Assembly: GCF_016920785.2 (NCBI RefSeq) | Contig: NW_024609846.1 | Span: 91,840,888 to 91,904,887 of the forward strand | Length of the DNA stretch: 64,000 nucleotides | Origin: Ixodes scapularis | Taxonomy: Eukaryota; Arthropoda; Arachnida; Ixodida; Ixodidae | Direction of reading: 5' to 3' | Shown here: one piece after another, positions 1 to 12,263 of the stretch | How the letters are laid out: each line of letters opens with the position of its first letter | Numbering within the stretch: the stretch's first letter is position 1 | The notes under the pieces: generated by a model | The model's database searches: none | Told to the model about the DNA's origin: nothing | The model's input: the letters and a program-made list of their open reading frames with translations, nothing else | Position numbers and translations under genes: made by a program

Positions 1-2582
1 TTGTAGGGGCTGACTCCGTTCCGAACGATAAATTCATTATCTGCAGCGGCAATGTCCACCTGCAGTGGAACCGACGGTCGCAGGTTCCGGAACACGTAAC
101 ATGCTGCTACCGCCCATTGATGTTCTTGGAGCAACTTACGCGCATGTTTTGACTCCTCGCGATGACGCAGCGCTTGACTTGCGTCACGGATAGTTTTCTC
201 GGTATACATTAGCCTCAAACGCAATAATTACCGATGAAAACATAAAAAGCAATGATATGTCCAATTGAAATGAACGTTGGAACGTTCATTTCAAGTGTTC
301 AATGAAAATGGAAATGTCCAATGAATTCAATGGGAATGTAAATCAACGGAAACAACGTCCAAACGTTCAATGAAAACGACATTAGGATTGTTAGTTTCAC
401 CTGAATTGAATAAACTATACTTGTATTCTCCTCCATAACCATAGTAAAATTAAAAAAAAAGGCTTCTTGAGGAGCACTGTTGATTTACTCCTTTATGTCG
501 TGAATAAGGATATATGAGGGTAAATTTTAGATTAGCTTGCCGTTATTTTATCGAAAGGGACACGTTCCAAGCGATAACCGCCTAATTTCTTCCTTCGACA
601 ACTAAAAATTGCAAGAACTACTTCGTGTAGCGCATGAATAATGCACATAACTTACTTTTTTCTTCATGTGACGAGTATAAGTTCAGCAGTGCAGGAACTG
701 GCGTATTTAATTCAACCGGAAGTGGCACGGGCGCTGCACTGTCGCGTTCGATTCCTCTCAGTTCTGTACAAGTTCAATCCCAGTTCCTCAAATGCTTGCA
801 CGGGCTCCGAAGCCAGTTCAGCGTTAGTGGTGTAACAGGCGACGAAAGCAGACGGCGAAGGCAGACGCCTCTTCTCTACCTTGATCTCAGTGTTTCTTAG
901 AGCGTTTATTTGAACCATGTTTGTAATACATAATAACGTTGAACGTGTAGTATTTCCACTCGTAGATGAAACTGGTGTACCTGTAGTGGACGGAAGCGGG
1001 ATGGTCCACATAACGGAAGTTAGGACTTAACGGCGTTTCAAACACTTGCGTCGAGTCGGACCGAGTGCTTGTGAAGTAAGGGTTGCTACCGCATTTTACG
1101 GCAACAACCCCGTCAACTACGAAAAAAAAAAGGTGTTTATATTGTTTTGTTGGAACCGACGGAACTCGTGCCAAGCAACCCGTCCGTTGCAGTCGCACTC
1201 TGCAGTGTCGAACTCACGCAAGTGTGTTAACAAACCTTTAGCTGGGATTGTATGTTGTACAAATCGTATGCAAGGCTGCGTAGGCTTGCTTACGTTTGGT
1301 GAATGATTGACTTACGTCGATCATTACCTCATTATAATACATTGATGTTTACAATGTTCGTATTTTATTATTTGAGACGGAGAACGAGTTACGCTGTGTT
1401 TAGCCTCCGAGCCGGCCACAAACCAAGCGGTCCTGCAGCCCGCGCGTCCACCCCCAGCTGACGTCGACAGGCAGCTGTTTAATGCCGTAAAAACAAAGTT
1501 TCTTTGTTTTGTTTTTTATCGGTGCCTAAAAAAAGTTGGGAGAATATCTCAGCACCAATGGAGGTTTCAAGTGCACCTTTGCCGGGAAATTTTACGAGAC
1601 ACGCCTAATAAGAAACAATAAATGTTTATGTTTAGGAGCATAAGGGCCCTGTGGCTGCAGCTGGCCGACACCGTTGTCGGAAAGTGAGGCGGGGTTATCA
1701 CAGCCGAGCAGGCAGAGAACAAGTTGAAGTCATTAGATCGAGCCTAAGAAAGCGGCCAAAAAACGAAAAAAAAAGCTATACGTCGGCTCACTTTTGGATG
1801 CATTTCCAATAGGAAGGGTACGTTCAGTAACCCTTTATTTTGTTCATCAATTACAAACGGGCTGTTTTAGTGAGCTTCGTGGTATTCTCGAGAAGGAGCA
1901 CCACATTACACCAACCGAGTTGTTGGCGCGGGAAAGGGTGATCGAAAAGGCAAGACAGACCGAGTAAGTGCTTGAATGGCCAATGGGAAACGTTGCATGA
2001 TAAGATATATATTTCAACACCGAGGGCGAAACCTACCGAGGTGCAGAACCCAGGTGCGTAGCCAGGAATTTTTTTGGAGAGCTGAGGTGGCTGGAATGTC
2101 CAAGACTTGGGGTACGGGTGGGTTTGTTTCACTTCACTTCATTTTAATTATTCACGCTCAGGGCATAAAGCATTACAAAAGGGGAGTGGGGAACAATGTG
2201 TTTCTATTGAAATGACATATGGGAAAAAAAACAATAAGCAGTAAGATCAACAAAATCAGGCAGGGACTAATTAAGGCCTTCTTAAAAGAAAAAAAAAACA
2301 CAAAAAACACTGTCAGTAATTGAGAGGATGGACCCGGAGGGTGGTTCCATTGGAGGGATACACGTGATATAAAGGAATAGTTAAAAGCATTGCTGTTAGA
2401 GGGACGGATAGCAACTTTATGTTGATTACTGACTCATGAAGTTCGAAGAACCTATCTCACCGAGTATGGTTAGTGTGATAAGCTTTGTGAAATAAGATTA
2501 ACCGAGCGATTTTTTTTGTGGACTGATAGTTGTGGGAGTGAAAGTTTAGTCCTTAATGAAAACACTTGACGTTCGATGATCT
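1..2582. other. no gene recognised; degenerate non-coding sequence
   Basis: No open frame here shows a recognisable domain or splice-bounded exon. The stretch is AT-rich with short A tracts and a perfect hairpin at 265-294. Near 2051 the sequence CAGGTGCGTAGCCAGGAATT resembles the outer end of the hAT-type elements seen further on (compare 49620-49648), but I see no partner end. Treat as repeat-derived intergenic DNA. Confidence 0.5.
265..294. repeat. perfect 14-bp inverted repeat
   Basis: TTGAAATGAACGTT is followed after GG by its exact reverse complement. The surrounding 80 bases repeat loose variants of CAATGAAAA and AATGGAAATG, so this may be part of a decayed tandem repeat rather than a regulatory site. 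Confidence 0.7.
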
Positions 2583-2758
2583 ATAATAATAATAATAATC
2601 TTTATTTTGGGGTGCCCAAAAACAAGCACATTGGTCTTCTTATTGGTGCACCAACACAACAAGCAAAATGAGCAAGCAAGTACATAGGCTCTAAACATTT
2701 ACTAAAAAGATAAAACATCCAAGACAAACATGATGCTAACGGGCTAGAATAATATCCT

Positions 2759-3353
2759 TTAAATCACGACGGTACATAGAAATTGATGCAGATATATCAA
2801 GGTGGGGTGGAGCGAAGGTATTATATAATGGCTGTATCCGTAAGAGAGGTGAGGTGTTACATGGCGAGTGAACATCAAAACAAAGTGTCTGGTTACTCGG
2901 AATGGAATATGAAACTTCACTTTTGCAAGGAGTTGAGCCGAATCAACAGAGCCATTCGCAACCTTATGCAGAAAAATTAAATCACGAACAGTCCTCCTTT
3001 TAGACAGTAGAGAAAGAGATAACATTTTCATAATATATTCATATAATGAAAATATATGATAGTTGAATCAAATGAAAAGTACCGATTTGTTTTTGTATTG
3101 CTTCAGGTGATGCAATTTGTGAAGACTGATGAGGATACCAAATAGACGATGCATACTCTAGTTTCGGTTGTACCAGTGTTTTATACATTATTACTTTTAG
3201 TGGTTGTGGTGCCAATGTGAAGTTTCTCTTTAAACATTCCAGCATGCAATTTTCATTGTTAGTTGCGTTATCTATGTGAGATTTCCAGGCTAGACCAGAC
3301 GTGATATGTACACCAACCAAGGTACCGGGACTCTGATACCTAGTGCAGTGCAA
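2759..3353 (-). pseudogene. LINE 1 reverse transcriptase C-terminal fragment
   Basis: The frame at 3039-3353 reads LVGVHITSGLAWKSHIDNA, then YKTLVQPKLEYASSIW, the standard wording of the thumb and post-thumb region of CR1/Jockey RTs (YLGVxIxxxLxWxxHI, LxYKxLVxPxLEYxxxIW). A second frame at 2759-3031 continues with LLSKRRTVRDLIFLHKVANG, the usual following segment, so one frameshift separates the two. The fragment cannot encode a working enzyme. Confidence 0.8.
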
Positions 3354-3829
3354 CTACTTGAATATTCTAATCTGCAGGTAGTGTCGTACCTCAGTATACG
3401 TACACATTGTGCACTGTTAGTGCGAACACGACATCGGCGAATTTTCCCATTTTACTTGTAAATAGCATTAGCACGAGTACGAAATTTTATCGCCTGAAAT
3501 ATAGACCTAAATGAACTCTATCTATAGCAATAATAACTTTGATGACATCCTTTGGTTTCAGAAAAAAAAAAAATAAGGGAAAACCGGCGATCGCTTGTTC
3601 GCGCTAACAGTGTCGCGCTCTTTACAGATTATTTACATTTAGTTAAGTTTTGTTGCATAGATCATGACTCGCACCAAAGTGATACTGCGTTGGTTTTGTT
3701 TTGCAACTGGTTTGAATCAAGGTTATTGGTCGCTTGTCGGTATGAAACGCAGTTATCACCAAATAGTGAAATGTTTCTTGATATATGACATGTTAGGATA
3801 TCGCTGTGGATTAAAAATACACTCTCAGA

Positions 3830-4207
3830 AAAGAAAGGTCCCATTTACGACACCCCAAAATTTCAATTCGGCGTACAACGCGCGGACGTCGAACCGATAT
3901 TCCCAACTTTCACAGGCGGCTTGATAGCCGAGTGGTACAACTTATTAAAATAGCTAACGTGCGTGTTATTGCCTACAAAAAAAGTAATCGAGATTTTCTT
4001 GGCATTACTGCAAAACCTCAGTGTTTTTTTATTTAGTTTTTGATACGTACTTTAACTGTTTAATGAGGTATATCTCACCGTTCTCAAGTACCTCGTAAAA
4101 GTTGAGGCCGTCTGTTAGACGTCAGCGCACTGTACGTTGAACTGAAGTTTTGGGGTGGCGTATATGAGACAAGGGGTGTAAGAATATGCCCTTTCTTTCT
4201 GAGAGTG
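3830..4207. mobile_element. 378-bp TA-flanked MITE with long terminal inverted repeats
   Basis: The left end CACTCTCAGAAAAGAAAGG and the reverse complement of the right end CACTCTCAGAAAGAAAGGG match, and similarity continues inward for about 90 bases (CACCCCAAAA, CAATTCGGCG / CAGTTCAACG). A TA dinucleotide lies directly outside each end (3828-3829 and 4208-4209), the Tc1/mariner signature. A tRNA-like A-box string (tagccgagtggtac, 3923-3936) lies inside. There is no open frame, so it is non-autonomous. It is inserted in or beside LINE 1. Confidence 0.8.
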
Positions 4208-4212
4208 TAGCA

Positions 4213-4700
4213 AAAGACCTAAAACTGAACCCTATTGGACTCCTGAAGCCAGAGAAACTAACGCGGAATTATAATTATTGATGGTAACCCGATGTCCGAG
4301 GTTTGTTAGGAAATGATGTATCCCGGTCAGAACGTTAGGAGTGATAATTTTCTTACTGAGTTTTAACAGAAATAGTATGTGAGACAGCTTATCAAACGCC
4401 TTTGAAAAATCTTAATATAAATCTATACTTAACCTCTGGTCAAGTATAGTGTGAAGGTCATGTGAAAATGATAAAGCTGCGTTTCGCATGCAAATGATTT
4501 CCAAAAACCATGTCGAAATGAACAGAAAAGTTTGGATCTAGGAAATTTACTAAATTAGAATGAATTATTTGTTGAGAATTTTCGCATGGGATACTGGTCA
4601 GCGAAATAGAGCGAACATTTAGAGGACCATGTTTGTCACCTGCCTTGTTAACTGGAATCACCCTGGCGACCTTCCAATCGTCAGGTAAATCACCAAACTG
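4213..4700 (-). pseudogene. LINE 1 reverse transcriptase palm fragment
   Basis: The open part at 4458-4661 reads IPVNKAGDKHGPLNVRSISL, matching the conserved VxPIxKxGDxxxxxNYRPISL segment of LINE reverse transcriptases, followed by the expected HxxxFxDxxxxFRxxxSCE-like sequence in decayed form. The FADD catalytic block is not present in what remains; the sequence runs into the MITE ending at 4207. Confidence 0.75.
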
Positions 4701-5398
4701 TAAAGATTGAGTTACTATGGTGGCAAGCTAAATTGCCATGCAGGTCATGGAGTTCTTTAAGAATGTTGTATGAATATCGTCAATTCCCTTCAGATGATGA
4801 AAGTTTGAGGGAGTCAATTATTTTAACAATGCCTTCAGGATCGACTATTAAGGGATTCATTGTTAGATAGTCATAAGATATGCAATCAAGAGTAAGAGTG
4901 TTTGATGAGGGCGAAAAAAAACTTACAAATACATCATTAATAATATCAGCGCAATCAACACCGCAGTAGGACTACCATCCTCGGCCTTCAATGACACAGG
5001 CGTTTTACAACTCTCGTAACATTCCAAATCAGCTTGGGATTATTATCAACATGAACGGTGAGGTGTAATTAAAAAAAAATTATGTCTATATAGATGCACA
5101 GCCGTTCTATATAAATCAGCAGTAGTATAATAATCACTCCACTTGTGACCTGTCAAAAAAATTTCGCGGCAAGAAATGAACGCTTTATCTCTTTTCGTAA
5201 TCTACTGTGCGTTCAATGAAACCTCAGGTCATTTGAGTTGAAATATGCCTTCAGCAGGGGGATATGATAGTTCAAAATCATACGTTCCGTCTTGAATATG
5301 CTCCAATTATCGTTAAAAGAATGCTCATGGCAGCATGATAAAAAAAAGTGTTCATAAAAGTGCATAGGTCCCTATTAATTGCATCAGAATCAGTTTTA

Positions 5399-5443
5399 TC
5401 ATAGTCTCGTATATGTTTGGGTGCATTTGGCAAAGACACCGAT

Positions 5444-5487
<44 letters not shown>

Positions 5488-6038
5488 AATATAAGAGGCA
5501 GTGATCACTTAAACCTGGTAAATATAATATGGGCGAGATTAAGTTCCCACATGTCGTTAAGATAATGTCTGGTACGTTTGCTGATGAGCAGGTAGTACGA
5601 GGAGGTTGGGTATAATTCCGGAAAATACGAACATAAATGTATGAAATTGTTGCTTTCAGAGGAAAATGGCTGTACAGGTGGGAAATCCCAGACCAAAGAA
5701 TGTTAGGAAAATTAAAAAAAAAAACCAAAAGAATGATGGGTGAAGTAGAGAAGTAGGGATTGGTGAAGTAGAGACCGAGTCGTGTAAATCTTCACAAAAA
5801 AAGAAGTTATAACTTGATGGGCGGTAGCACAGCACACCCCCGATATCAATCGCTTGTGATTTATACACGGTTGTCCCAGACAGTCTCAAGTTGGCTACAT
5901 GCATCTATGATTGAGGATGTAATGCTATCCGCAAAGGCAATTAGTACTCCAGCGCCAAGTCTATCACTTCTGTCAGATCGATATTTATTGAACCGTCTAT
6001 GGCAGATACATTTAGCTGTTTTGAACTTTACTAGATAG
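5399..6038 (-). pseudogene. LINE 1 AP-endonuclease fragment
   Basis: Overlapping minus-strand frames contain IDIGGVLCYRPSSYN, FNFPNILWSGI and ILYLPGLSDHCLL, matching the VxxVYRPP, GDFNxPxIxW and GLSDHxxV blocks of APE-type LINE endonucleases. The domain is spread over at least three frames. The (TA)n microsatellite at 5446-5484 sits just downstream of the SDH motif. Confidence 0.75.
5446..5484. repeat. (TA)n microsatellite, 39 bp
   Basis: An uninterrupted TA dinucleotide run inside the LINE 1 endonuclease remnant; a likely length polymorphism. Confidence 0.95.
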
Positions 6039-6040
6039 CC

Positions 6041-8028
6041 ACGCTTCCGTACATACCACTACAGTACATGAATCCATTGCGGCGATCAGATCCTCTCGAG
6101 AGCGCAATATGCTAAGGGTAATACTGACAATAAAAATAGTGCGCTGAAAGCCAATACCTGCTTTTTTTCTAGCTTAAAGGGATACTTCAACGACATTCGG
6201 AATACTCGTCGTGTTCAAAAATAGGCTGATTATGATCCACAATATTCGTAAATGACAGTCGCACGTTTGTAGTTTATCTTGATGGCTGTATTTGTTTCTT
6301 ATAGACGACCCACTCTGGCAAGTGCTCGGAGAGCAGCCAACGGAGAGCACGTAACATCCGGCGCAATCGTGACGTAACCTGTCTTGGTACGAGCAAAGCT
6401 GCGGCTCAAGGTTGATGTCGACAAGACGATTGCAGGCAGGGCCTCTGGCTGTCGCCATGCCTCTGTTGGTGCGGGCAAGTGCGTGCAATTACAAGCTTTT
6501 CAAAGCTACGTTAACCACGCGCACGCTGCACATGCTTGCGCGCATGAGGAACCAGTGACGCTATAAGTGTAGGCAAGACACGCATCGTCACTACCTGTCG
6601 ATGCTCCTAGACGGACATTACAAATGAGGCTTTAGCAACATCCACCAGGTGCGATTTGTTAATCGTATAATTAGATTGAAAATTCATTTTCGTGTCTTTT
6701 TGAACAAGATACTGATATGTGTCCCATGTGATACTTCTCCCTGAAACACGTACAGACCAAAAAAAATAAGCACCAAAATTGCGTTTTAATAAATAGTTTT
6801 AAAATAGGGGGCCCCAAAGCTTGAGCGCCCCCAAAAAATAGGGGCTCACAACTGCGCATGCACAGAGCCCAAACTCCGTTTGGTGTTTAGGGTTAGCGTT
6901 CACCCCCAATGCAGAATTCGAGAAATAGCGCGAAGCGAGCGGCGCCCTTTCCGCTCGCTTCGGAGCAAATTCAGCATGGTCGCTGCAGTATTAGCAAATT
7001 TAATTGCCAATGAATGGTGCAACCGGCTTTCGCTTTGCTTTATCTCGCTCAAGTCACAAAGAATGAGCGATGGGCTAGTGCCACTTTGAACATAGTCCCT
7101 GATTCTGGCCGCTCCTAAGTCTAAAAAGACGCGGTAACCGTTGAGATGGCAAAGTATTGCTACTCCGTGGCTCCGAGTGGATTTCGTTCGTGGCACGATG
7201 CCTGCAGCTTGAAAACAAGTAATTCAAGGCTTCAAAGTTACTCCAGCTCAGATCTAAAAAGAGAAGCTGCTCGCAGAGTCTGCTCGCTCGCGTTCGTCTC
7301 AGTTTAGGAATAGTTGAAGGCCTAAATCTTCGGCGAGAGACGGTCAAAGCGCACGCAAACGCCCAAAACATCTGAAAACGAACGCCAAATTATAGCGCGC
7401 TACGGATTGGATTGATTTGGCTGAATACAGCCATCAACATTTATATTGATTTTAGATTGTCTCTTGTTTTAGCCCGCTTGATTGGGATTTACCTTAACTA
7501 TTATTTGTAAACCAAAAGCGCTCGCTAAGCGCATATGTTTTACGTTTATTAATGTTTTTCTTTTTGATTACTACGCTCGTTAGCCAGATTGGCACTGTGA
7601 GCGGGAAGCGTAAGTGCGCTGTTCGTGTACTCTCGTCTCCAGCCGCCTAATTGGCCTATCCCGTATGGGTGACGAAAAAAAAAAAAAAAAACGTTCCAAC
7701 CTGCAAATGGTAAATAAATAGAGGGGAGGCAAAACAAGAATGTGTGACGGTTATGGTTATATCCTAAAGGCCTTCTATTGGCGTGGCGACAGGAAAACAA
7801 CATTTCCGCCTACACTGGGAAGTGACGACAATTCAAGACGGCGGCACCCTTGTGAAAAAGGTCTATAACCCGTCGACAACAACCCTTTTGCCTTTGGGCA
7901 ATGAGGAACTCTTTAATATTGCCACCCGCGTCGCTGAGCGAGCGCGTACGTGGCCGAATGTTATGTATGATTTACGTCTTTGTTATTGTGTTTCTAAAGT
8001 GCACGTCCGGCAATAAAGAAAAAAAAAG
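6041..8028. other. no gene recognised
   Basis: Only short unsupported open frames are present. The region is mixed AT-rich DNA with a stretch of alternating CGCTC/GAGCG words around 6930-7540 that looks like an old transposon. An AATAAAGAAAAAAAAA string at 8012-8027 looks like a retroposed poly(A) tail directly before the tRNA-like sequence. Confidence 0.4.
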
Positions 8029-8097
8029 TATGTGGCCGAATGGTTACCGCGCTTTGCAGTCGCGCGGAAGATCTGGGTTCGATTCCAGGTAGCGGAA
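8029..8097 (+). repeat. tRNA-like sequence, probably a SINE head or tRNA pseudogene
   Basis: It has a usable A box (tggccgaatggtta) and B box (ggttcgattcc), and an anticodon-like hairpin of CCGCGC and GCGCGG around TTTGCAGTC. The acceptor ends do not pair, so it is not a normal tRNA. It is followed by ATTTATTAAACCTTGAAGGCC, like a LINE 3' tail, which fits a SINE that borrows a LINE tail. Confidence 0.5.
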
Positions 8098-8233
8098 TGT
8101 TCTTTTATTTCATCATCATTATTTATTAAACCTTGAAGGCCATTGCTGGCATTACACAAGGCGGGAGCAACTGCTGAAGAAACATTATAATAAAGGAACA
8201 AACAAAAAAAGTGGGTTACATGCTGGAAAACAT

Positions 8234-8549
8234 TGTTATATAAAGCACCTTTCTACTTGGCGTTCTCGCAAATTCGATACCTTTCTTGTCTGATCGAGTT
8301 ACGAATGCTCTACGCGCCGAACGTTCTAGGCCGAATGTTAAAAAGACCTACGCGGCTACAAAAGATGCTCCCCGTGGCAAGCCGGGGTCAGTCTCGCCCC
8401 AGCGTTCAATCCTGCTGTTACGCCACCTTCGACGGCGCGACGCTCTGTTCTTATCTTCTTTTTCCTTTATGTTTTGGGCACAAGTTCGCCCATCAAACAC
8501 TTTAGTTTCCTCGGTTATTCTTTGTTTCGTCACCTCGTCATTCGTGACA
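8234..8549 (+). mobile_element. solo LTR, copy a
   Basis: This 316-bp stretch starts TGTTATA and ends GTGACA. Its 3' half (CAGTCTCGCCCCAGCGTTC, GGCACAAGTTCGCC, GTGACA) recurs at 29530-29820 and, reversed, at 41660-41967. TG...CA ends and repeated isolated occurrence without internal genes indicate a solo LTR of a Gypsy- or BEL-like element. No clear target duplication is seen around this copy (AACAT / ATATC). Confidence 0.65.
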
Positions 8550-9935
8550 ATATCCCCTCTAATGTCCCTTCGAGCGGGTTCTGACTAACATTATACTAAA
8601 TATGGACAACACGTGGCGGAAAAAATTAATGACCTTGCAATCGGTATCTTCTGTGGGATCGTAAGCATGCATATTTTTCTTGACGAGTAGTTTATTTTAA
8701 CGTACTGCAAAACACGGATCCCTGTGCTTTGCCAAATATCAATCAGCTTTGATATCTTAATAGGGACACAGGGATCCGTGTTTGATGTCGCAAGTCGCGT
8801 GGCGGGTGAAGCATCTTTATTAGATAAACCTTTTCCTTTCATCCGAGTCCTGTGTTGCAGAATCGTGTCTTTCCTTTTAAAAGTTTCAAAATTTAGGATC
8901 ACTTGACGGCATTTATCCTTTTTTTTTTAATAGCCGATTTTTCGGGTCCGCGCAATGCACTGGGCATTGATTTCCAAACCTGAAAGAGCACTGACAGCAC
9001 TATGTTCAGTCTGTGTTCAAGTTTCTGAAGGGCACTCGGCAATTCCATGAAAGATTCGATTGTCTCCGACGCGATTTATCTTCCATCTCATACAGAAAAG
9101 ACTTCAGGGAAGCAACGTTATCCTGAAATGACGTCTGTCGCACCGCGCACAATAGACCTATCTTGCTAAGCGTTCCACACCTGCGTGACGCCGCCATAAC
9201 GGTAGTTCACAAGAGGTAGGCGCCCGTGCACAAGACAGCTCGTGGCGTCTTATGCACTGCTTGCGCAGACCGCCAGCGCTGTTGTTGGGCGTGCAGAAAG
9301 ACTACAGATCCCACAATGCATGGCCACAGCGGTGGCGTACTCAAACTAGCTGCTGAGATCGGTCTGTTCCTTCCCAACTTGGTGATACGGCGAAATATTG
9401 ATGGTCATCAATGTTTATAAATGTTTCACAATATCTCCACAAAATATCAGCTAGAAATATTAGTTTTCTTCCAAGAAAATTTAATTTTTAAGGTTACGCG
9501 TACACCTCCGAATCACTGGCTGCCGCTCTACTGGAAACAACGAGCAGGGAGCTCGTGACGACAAATGTTGAATCCGAGAGCAGCCGACGCTCCCTCTACC
9601 ACGCCGTTGTGCGTTGTAGCGACAGACAGCGTCGGACACTTTGCGAATTGCGCCTGGTTTAGGCTATTTGCGGCAGGCGTTGGAGGTTCGGGAAATTGGT
9701 GATTTGCTCTGAGATGCAATAACACCACTAACAAATGCAGCAGAGTAATATCTTGATGGCTTTCGACCTTGAAGTCTTTGCGACGGAAGGGGCTCCGAGC
9801 AGTCCGACGCGAATACTGGCTCTATAGCGTTCGAGTCGTACTAGAAAACTGTTCGCACCGTGCTAGCGAATAGAACCTTCCATACCAAATTTAGAAGCGG
9901 CATCTAGGTCCACATGACGGCAGAACGCGAATGTA
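8550..9935. other. no gene recognised apart from the ORF1-like fragment
   Basis: A short inverted pair, AACACGGATCCCTGTGCTTT (8710-8729) and ACACAGGGATCCGTGTTTGA (8765-8784), encloses about 35 bases and suggests a small foldback. The rest has no coding signal. This is the left flank of the 11-kb hAT-bounded block. Confidence 0.4.
9006..9197 (-). pseudogene. possible LINE ORF1-type coiled-coil fragment
   Basis: The 63-codon minus-strand frame contains DNVASLKSFLYEMEDKSRRR, which resembles the coiled-coil end of LINE ORF1 proteins (LExxVxxLExxxxExEDxSRR). Nothing else of ORF1 is readable. It could be the upstream part of LINE 1 separated by later insertions, or chance. Confidence 0.3.
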
Positions 9936-9943
9936 GCTGCCAC

Positions 9944-10105
9944 CAGAGTGTCGAACCAAAATTTTTATCGGTTCGGTTCCGGTTTGGGTTCACGAATTTC
10001 GGTTCAGCTCCGGTTCAGTTCCGGAAACCGAAAAATAACGGTTCGAACCGGTTTGAACCGGTTCGAACCGCCGAACTGAGAATATGTTTCCGTGTTCCTT
10101 TGGCT
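9944..10105. repeat. left subterminal GGTTCGG-rich region of the 11-kb element
   Basis: Dense variants of CGGTTCGGTTCCGG and GGTTCGAACCGG in both orientations fill the first 150 bases after the terminal repeat. Comparable arrays lie at 20826-20978, 54819-54915 and 55793-55956. Repeated subterminal motifs are typical transposase-binding arrays in hAT elements; that role is inferred. Confidence 0.7.
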
Positions 10106-10274
10106 ACAGGCACTTTTCAGGAGTGAAACGATTAACTATATACCTTCTTTTTTTTTCATTTGTTGAATCCACTTTTATTTCCAGGTACCAAAAATAAATT
10201 GCGTTGTTTCATTTGGATGAAACAGTAAATGAAAAGCTCGATTAACATATACGACTGAACATCTATTTCTTTTA

Positions 10275-10903
10275 GAGCGCAGCTCTAGGGGCCCGTTTCC
10301 GGCTTGAGCGGCGTTGGCGTCGCCGTCGGCATAACCAAGGTCATCTCAAGGTCACGGGACCCTCAAGGTCAGCCCAAGGTCACGTGACCCCCGAGGTAAC
10401 GTGACCCCTCCTAAGGTCATCTGAAGGTCACGTGACCCCCAAGGTGACCCCACGTGACCCCCTGAAGGTCACGTGACCCCAAGGTCACCCCAAGGTCACG
10501 TGACCTGGAGGGGTCACGTGACCCAAGTCGCGTGGCCCCTCCAGGCCACGTGACTCCCCGAGGTCACGTGACCCCTCCCAAGGTCACGTGACGCCTCCCA
10601 AGGTCACCTCAAGGTCACGTGACCCCCAAGGTGACCCCACGTGACCCCCAAGGCCACCCAGGTCACGTGACCACCCTTAAGATCACGTGACCCCCCAAAG
10701 TCACGTGATCCCCCGAGGTCACGTGACCCCCCAAAGTCACGTGATCCCCCGAGGTCACGTGACCCCCCGAGGTCACGTGACCCCCCAAGGTCACATGACC
10801 CCCCCCCCCGAGATCACGTGACCCCTCCGGGGTCACGTGACTACCCGCAGGTGACGTGACCCCCCTCAGTAGCCTTCCCTACTCCTCCTCAAGAGCTGCG
10901 CTC
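10275..10903. mobile_element. TIR element filled with a CACGTG minisatellite, copy 1
   Basis: The ends are a 13-14-bp inverted repeat, AGAGCGCAGCTCT at the left and AAGAGCTGCGCTC at the right, followed by a GGGGCCCGTTTCCGGCTTGA leader. The interior 10330-10860 is a degenerate tandem array of aAGGTCACGTGACCCCc units about 16-30 bp apart; I count 20 CACGTG hexamers between 10381 and 10840. There is no open frame. Copy 2 at 37172-37879 has the same ends and leader but mostly a different array. CACGTG within GTCACGTGAC is the preferred site of bHLH-zip factors (USF/TFE type); any binding here is inference. Confidence 0.8.
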
Positions 10904-11954
10904 CAATTCGGCGTTACGGGGATTTGTAAACGGCTTTCATTTTTTTACCTCAGTCGCATATATTTCCCCTGAATCTAAAGGTTATCAGTCTGGTGGGTCG
11001 CCTAAAATGCACGTGACTAGTAGACGATTGCGTCGCAATATTAAAAGTCGAGTCCTACTGTGCTCTTGTACTTAAAAAATTAATTACAGTGCATACAATC
11101 ATAAAATGGACACGTTCTCGCCATATATATATTCTGAAATCTAGATTATAAAATACGTTTCACAATATATATGATGACGATACAACTAAGTTAAAAGCAA
11201 TAATATTTTCAAAATGTCAGGAAAGTTTTAAAACAAACCCTTGCAGTTTACTTTTTATAGAACACTGAGCGGCAAGCACAACGCTTGCTTTCCTGACTAA
11301 TATTGTTTTCATTCAGCACCATGACGCACGCGAATAATTATGCAGAAAAGAGTGACCTTCGTATTCAGCACGCATCTGGCCTAAAATAGAGCGCATTGAA
11401 GTGCATATTTTCGACATAACTCGGCGTTTGATGTTTGTTCTTGACAAGATGCCGGTCAATTCACTTTGTCAATAAGCATCCCCCTTGCTAATCGGTGATT
11501 TGTTGTTAAATAGAACAAAGTAGTATTTCATAGTCTACTCGACATTAAAGCTGCTTAACTGGTCACTTGCTGACGGTCTGCGTGCGCAATCGTCATAGTT
11601 CCGCCACGCGCCACTCTGTGCTTTGTTTTCATCCAGCTCACAAACACAAAAAATCGTTGTTCATCAAATAAAAGAAGCAACAGACTTCTATATGTTTGAG
11701 AAGTTGAATACTCGTCAGGAACACGTGTTATCTAAATCAACTTGAAACTGAAAAGAAAAAAAATGCTAAGTTTCTTTCAAATAACTTATGCAAGTACCTC
11801 TCGAGGATAAAAATGCCGGAAAATATTTCCAGAGCATATTTCAGATAATGAGTGGATGCATTAACTTATGATGTATATCTTTAGGGTGATCGTCCCTTTA
11901 TCTATGTTGTCAAGTCTTCAGGTAGTAAATAAATATTTGTTAATGTCATCAATC
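10904..11954. other. no gene recognised
   Basis: AT-rich sequence inside the 11-kb block with no domain-bearing frame. The first 50 bases (attcggcgttacggggattt) belong to the shared flank of the minisatellite element, since they recur after copy 2. Confidence 0.4.
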
Positions 11955-11959
11955 AATTT

Positions 11960-12164
11960 TGTTACGTCTTAGCTGCCATCCGCCGTTCGGCCAGGCGCGA
12001 CGCGAGTATGACACGCTCCGGTGGTAGCCAGTATGGGACAACGCCCCCTTTATTGCTTCGAACACAGATATATAGAGAACGCCACGACTAGTGACGTCAA
12101 CAGGGAAACTGCTATCGGCTTGATAACAGCGAATAGACAGGATGTAAACAATGACAATGCAACA
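11960..12164 (-). repeat. 3' LTR of Gypsy A
   Basis: The plus-strand sequence begins TGTTACGTCTTAGC and ends AATGCAACA. Read on the minus strand the LTR holds a TATATA box (tctatatatctg) and an AATAAA signal further on. A TGACGTCA-like CRE (gttgacgtcact) lies upstream of the TATA. Confidence 0.93.
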
Positions 12165-12180
12165 TTTCTTCTTCTCTTAA
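12165..12180 (-). other. polypurine tract of Gypsy A
   Basis: The minus strand reads aagagaagaagaaa immediately before the 3' LTR, the plus-strand priming site of LTR elements. Confidence 0.8.
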
Positions 12181-12263
12181 TATTGCAAACGATCGATCGG
12201 TTTTCGTGTCCGCGTTGAGCGTCGTAAGGCTGGTTGGTCTTGACCGTCGGGGGCTGGCACGTC

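Larger units (their letters stand above)
2583..6040 (-). mobile_element. CR1/Jockey-type LINE, broken copy (LINE 1)
   Basis: Minus-strand remnants of an APE-type non-LTR retrotransposon lie in the right order: endonuclease (5399-6038), reverse transcriptase (about 4213-4700) and RT C-terminus (2759-3353). The 3' end is marked by an ATT-rich tail read on the plus strand as ataataataataat at 2583-2597. The copy is frameshifted throughout, carries a (TA)n tract at 5446-5484, and is interrupted by a 378-bp TA-flanked MITE. I see no LINE homology in 3354-3829, so another insertion or deletion is likely there. CR1-like is an assignment from motif wording and tail type, not from alignment. Confidence 0.75.
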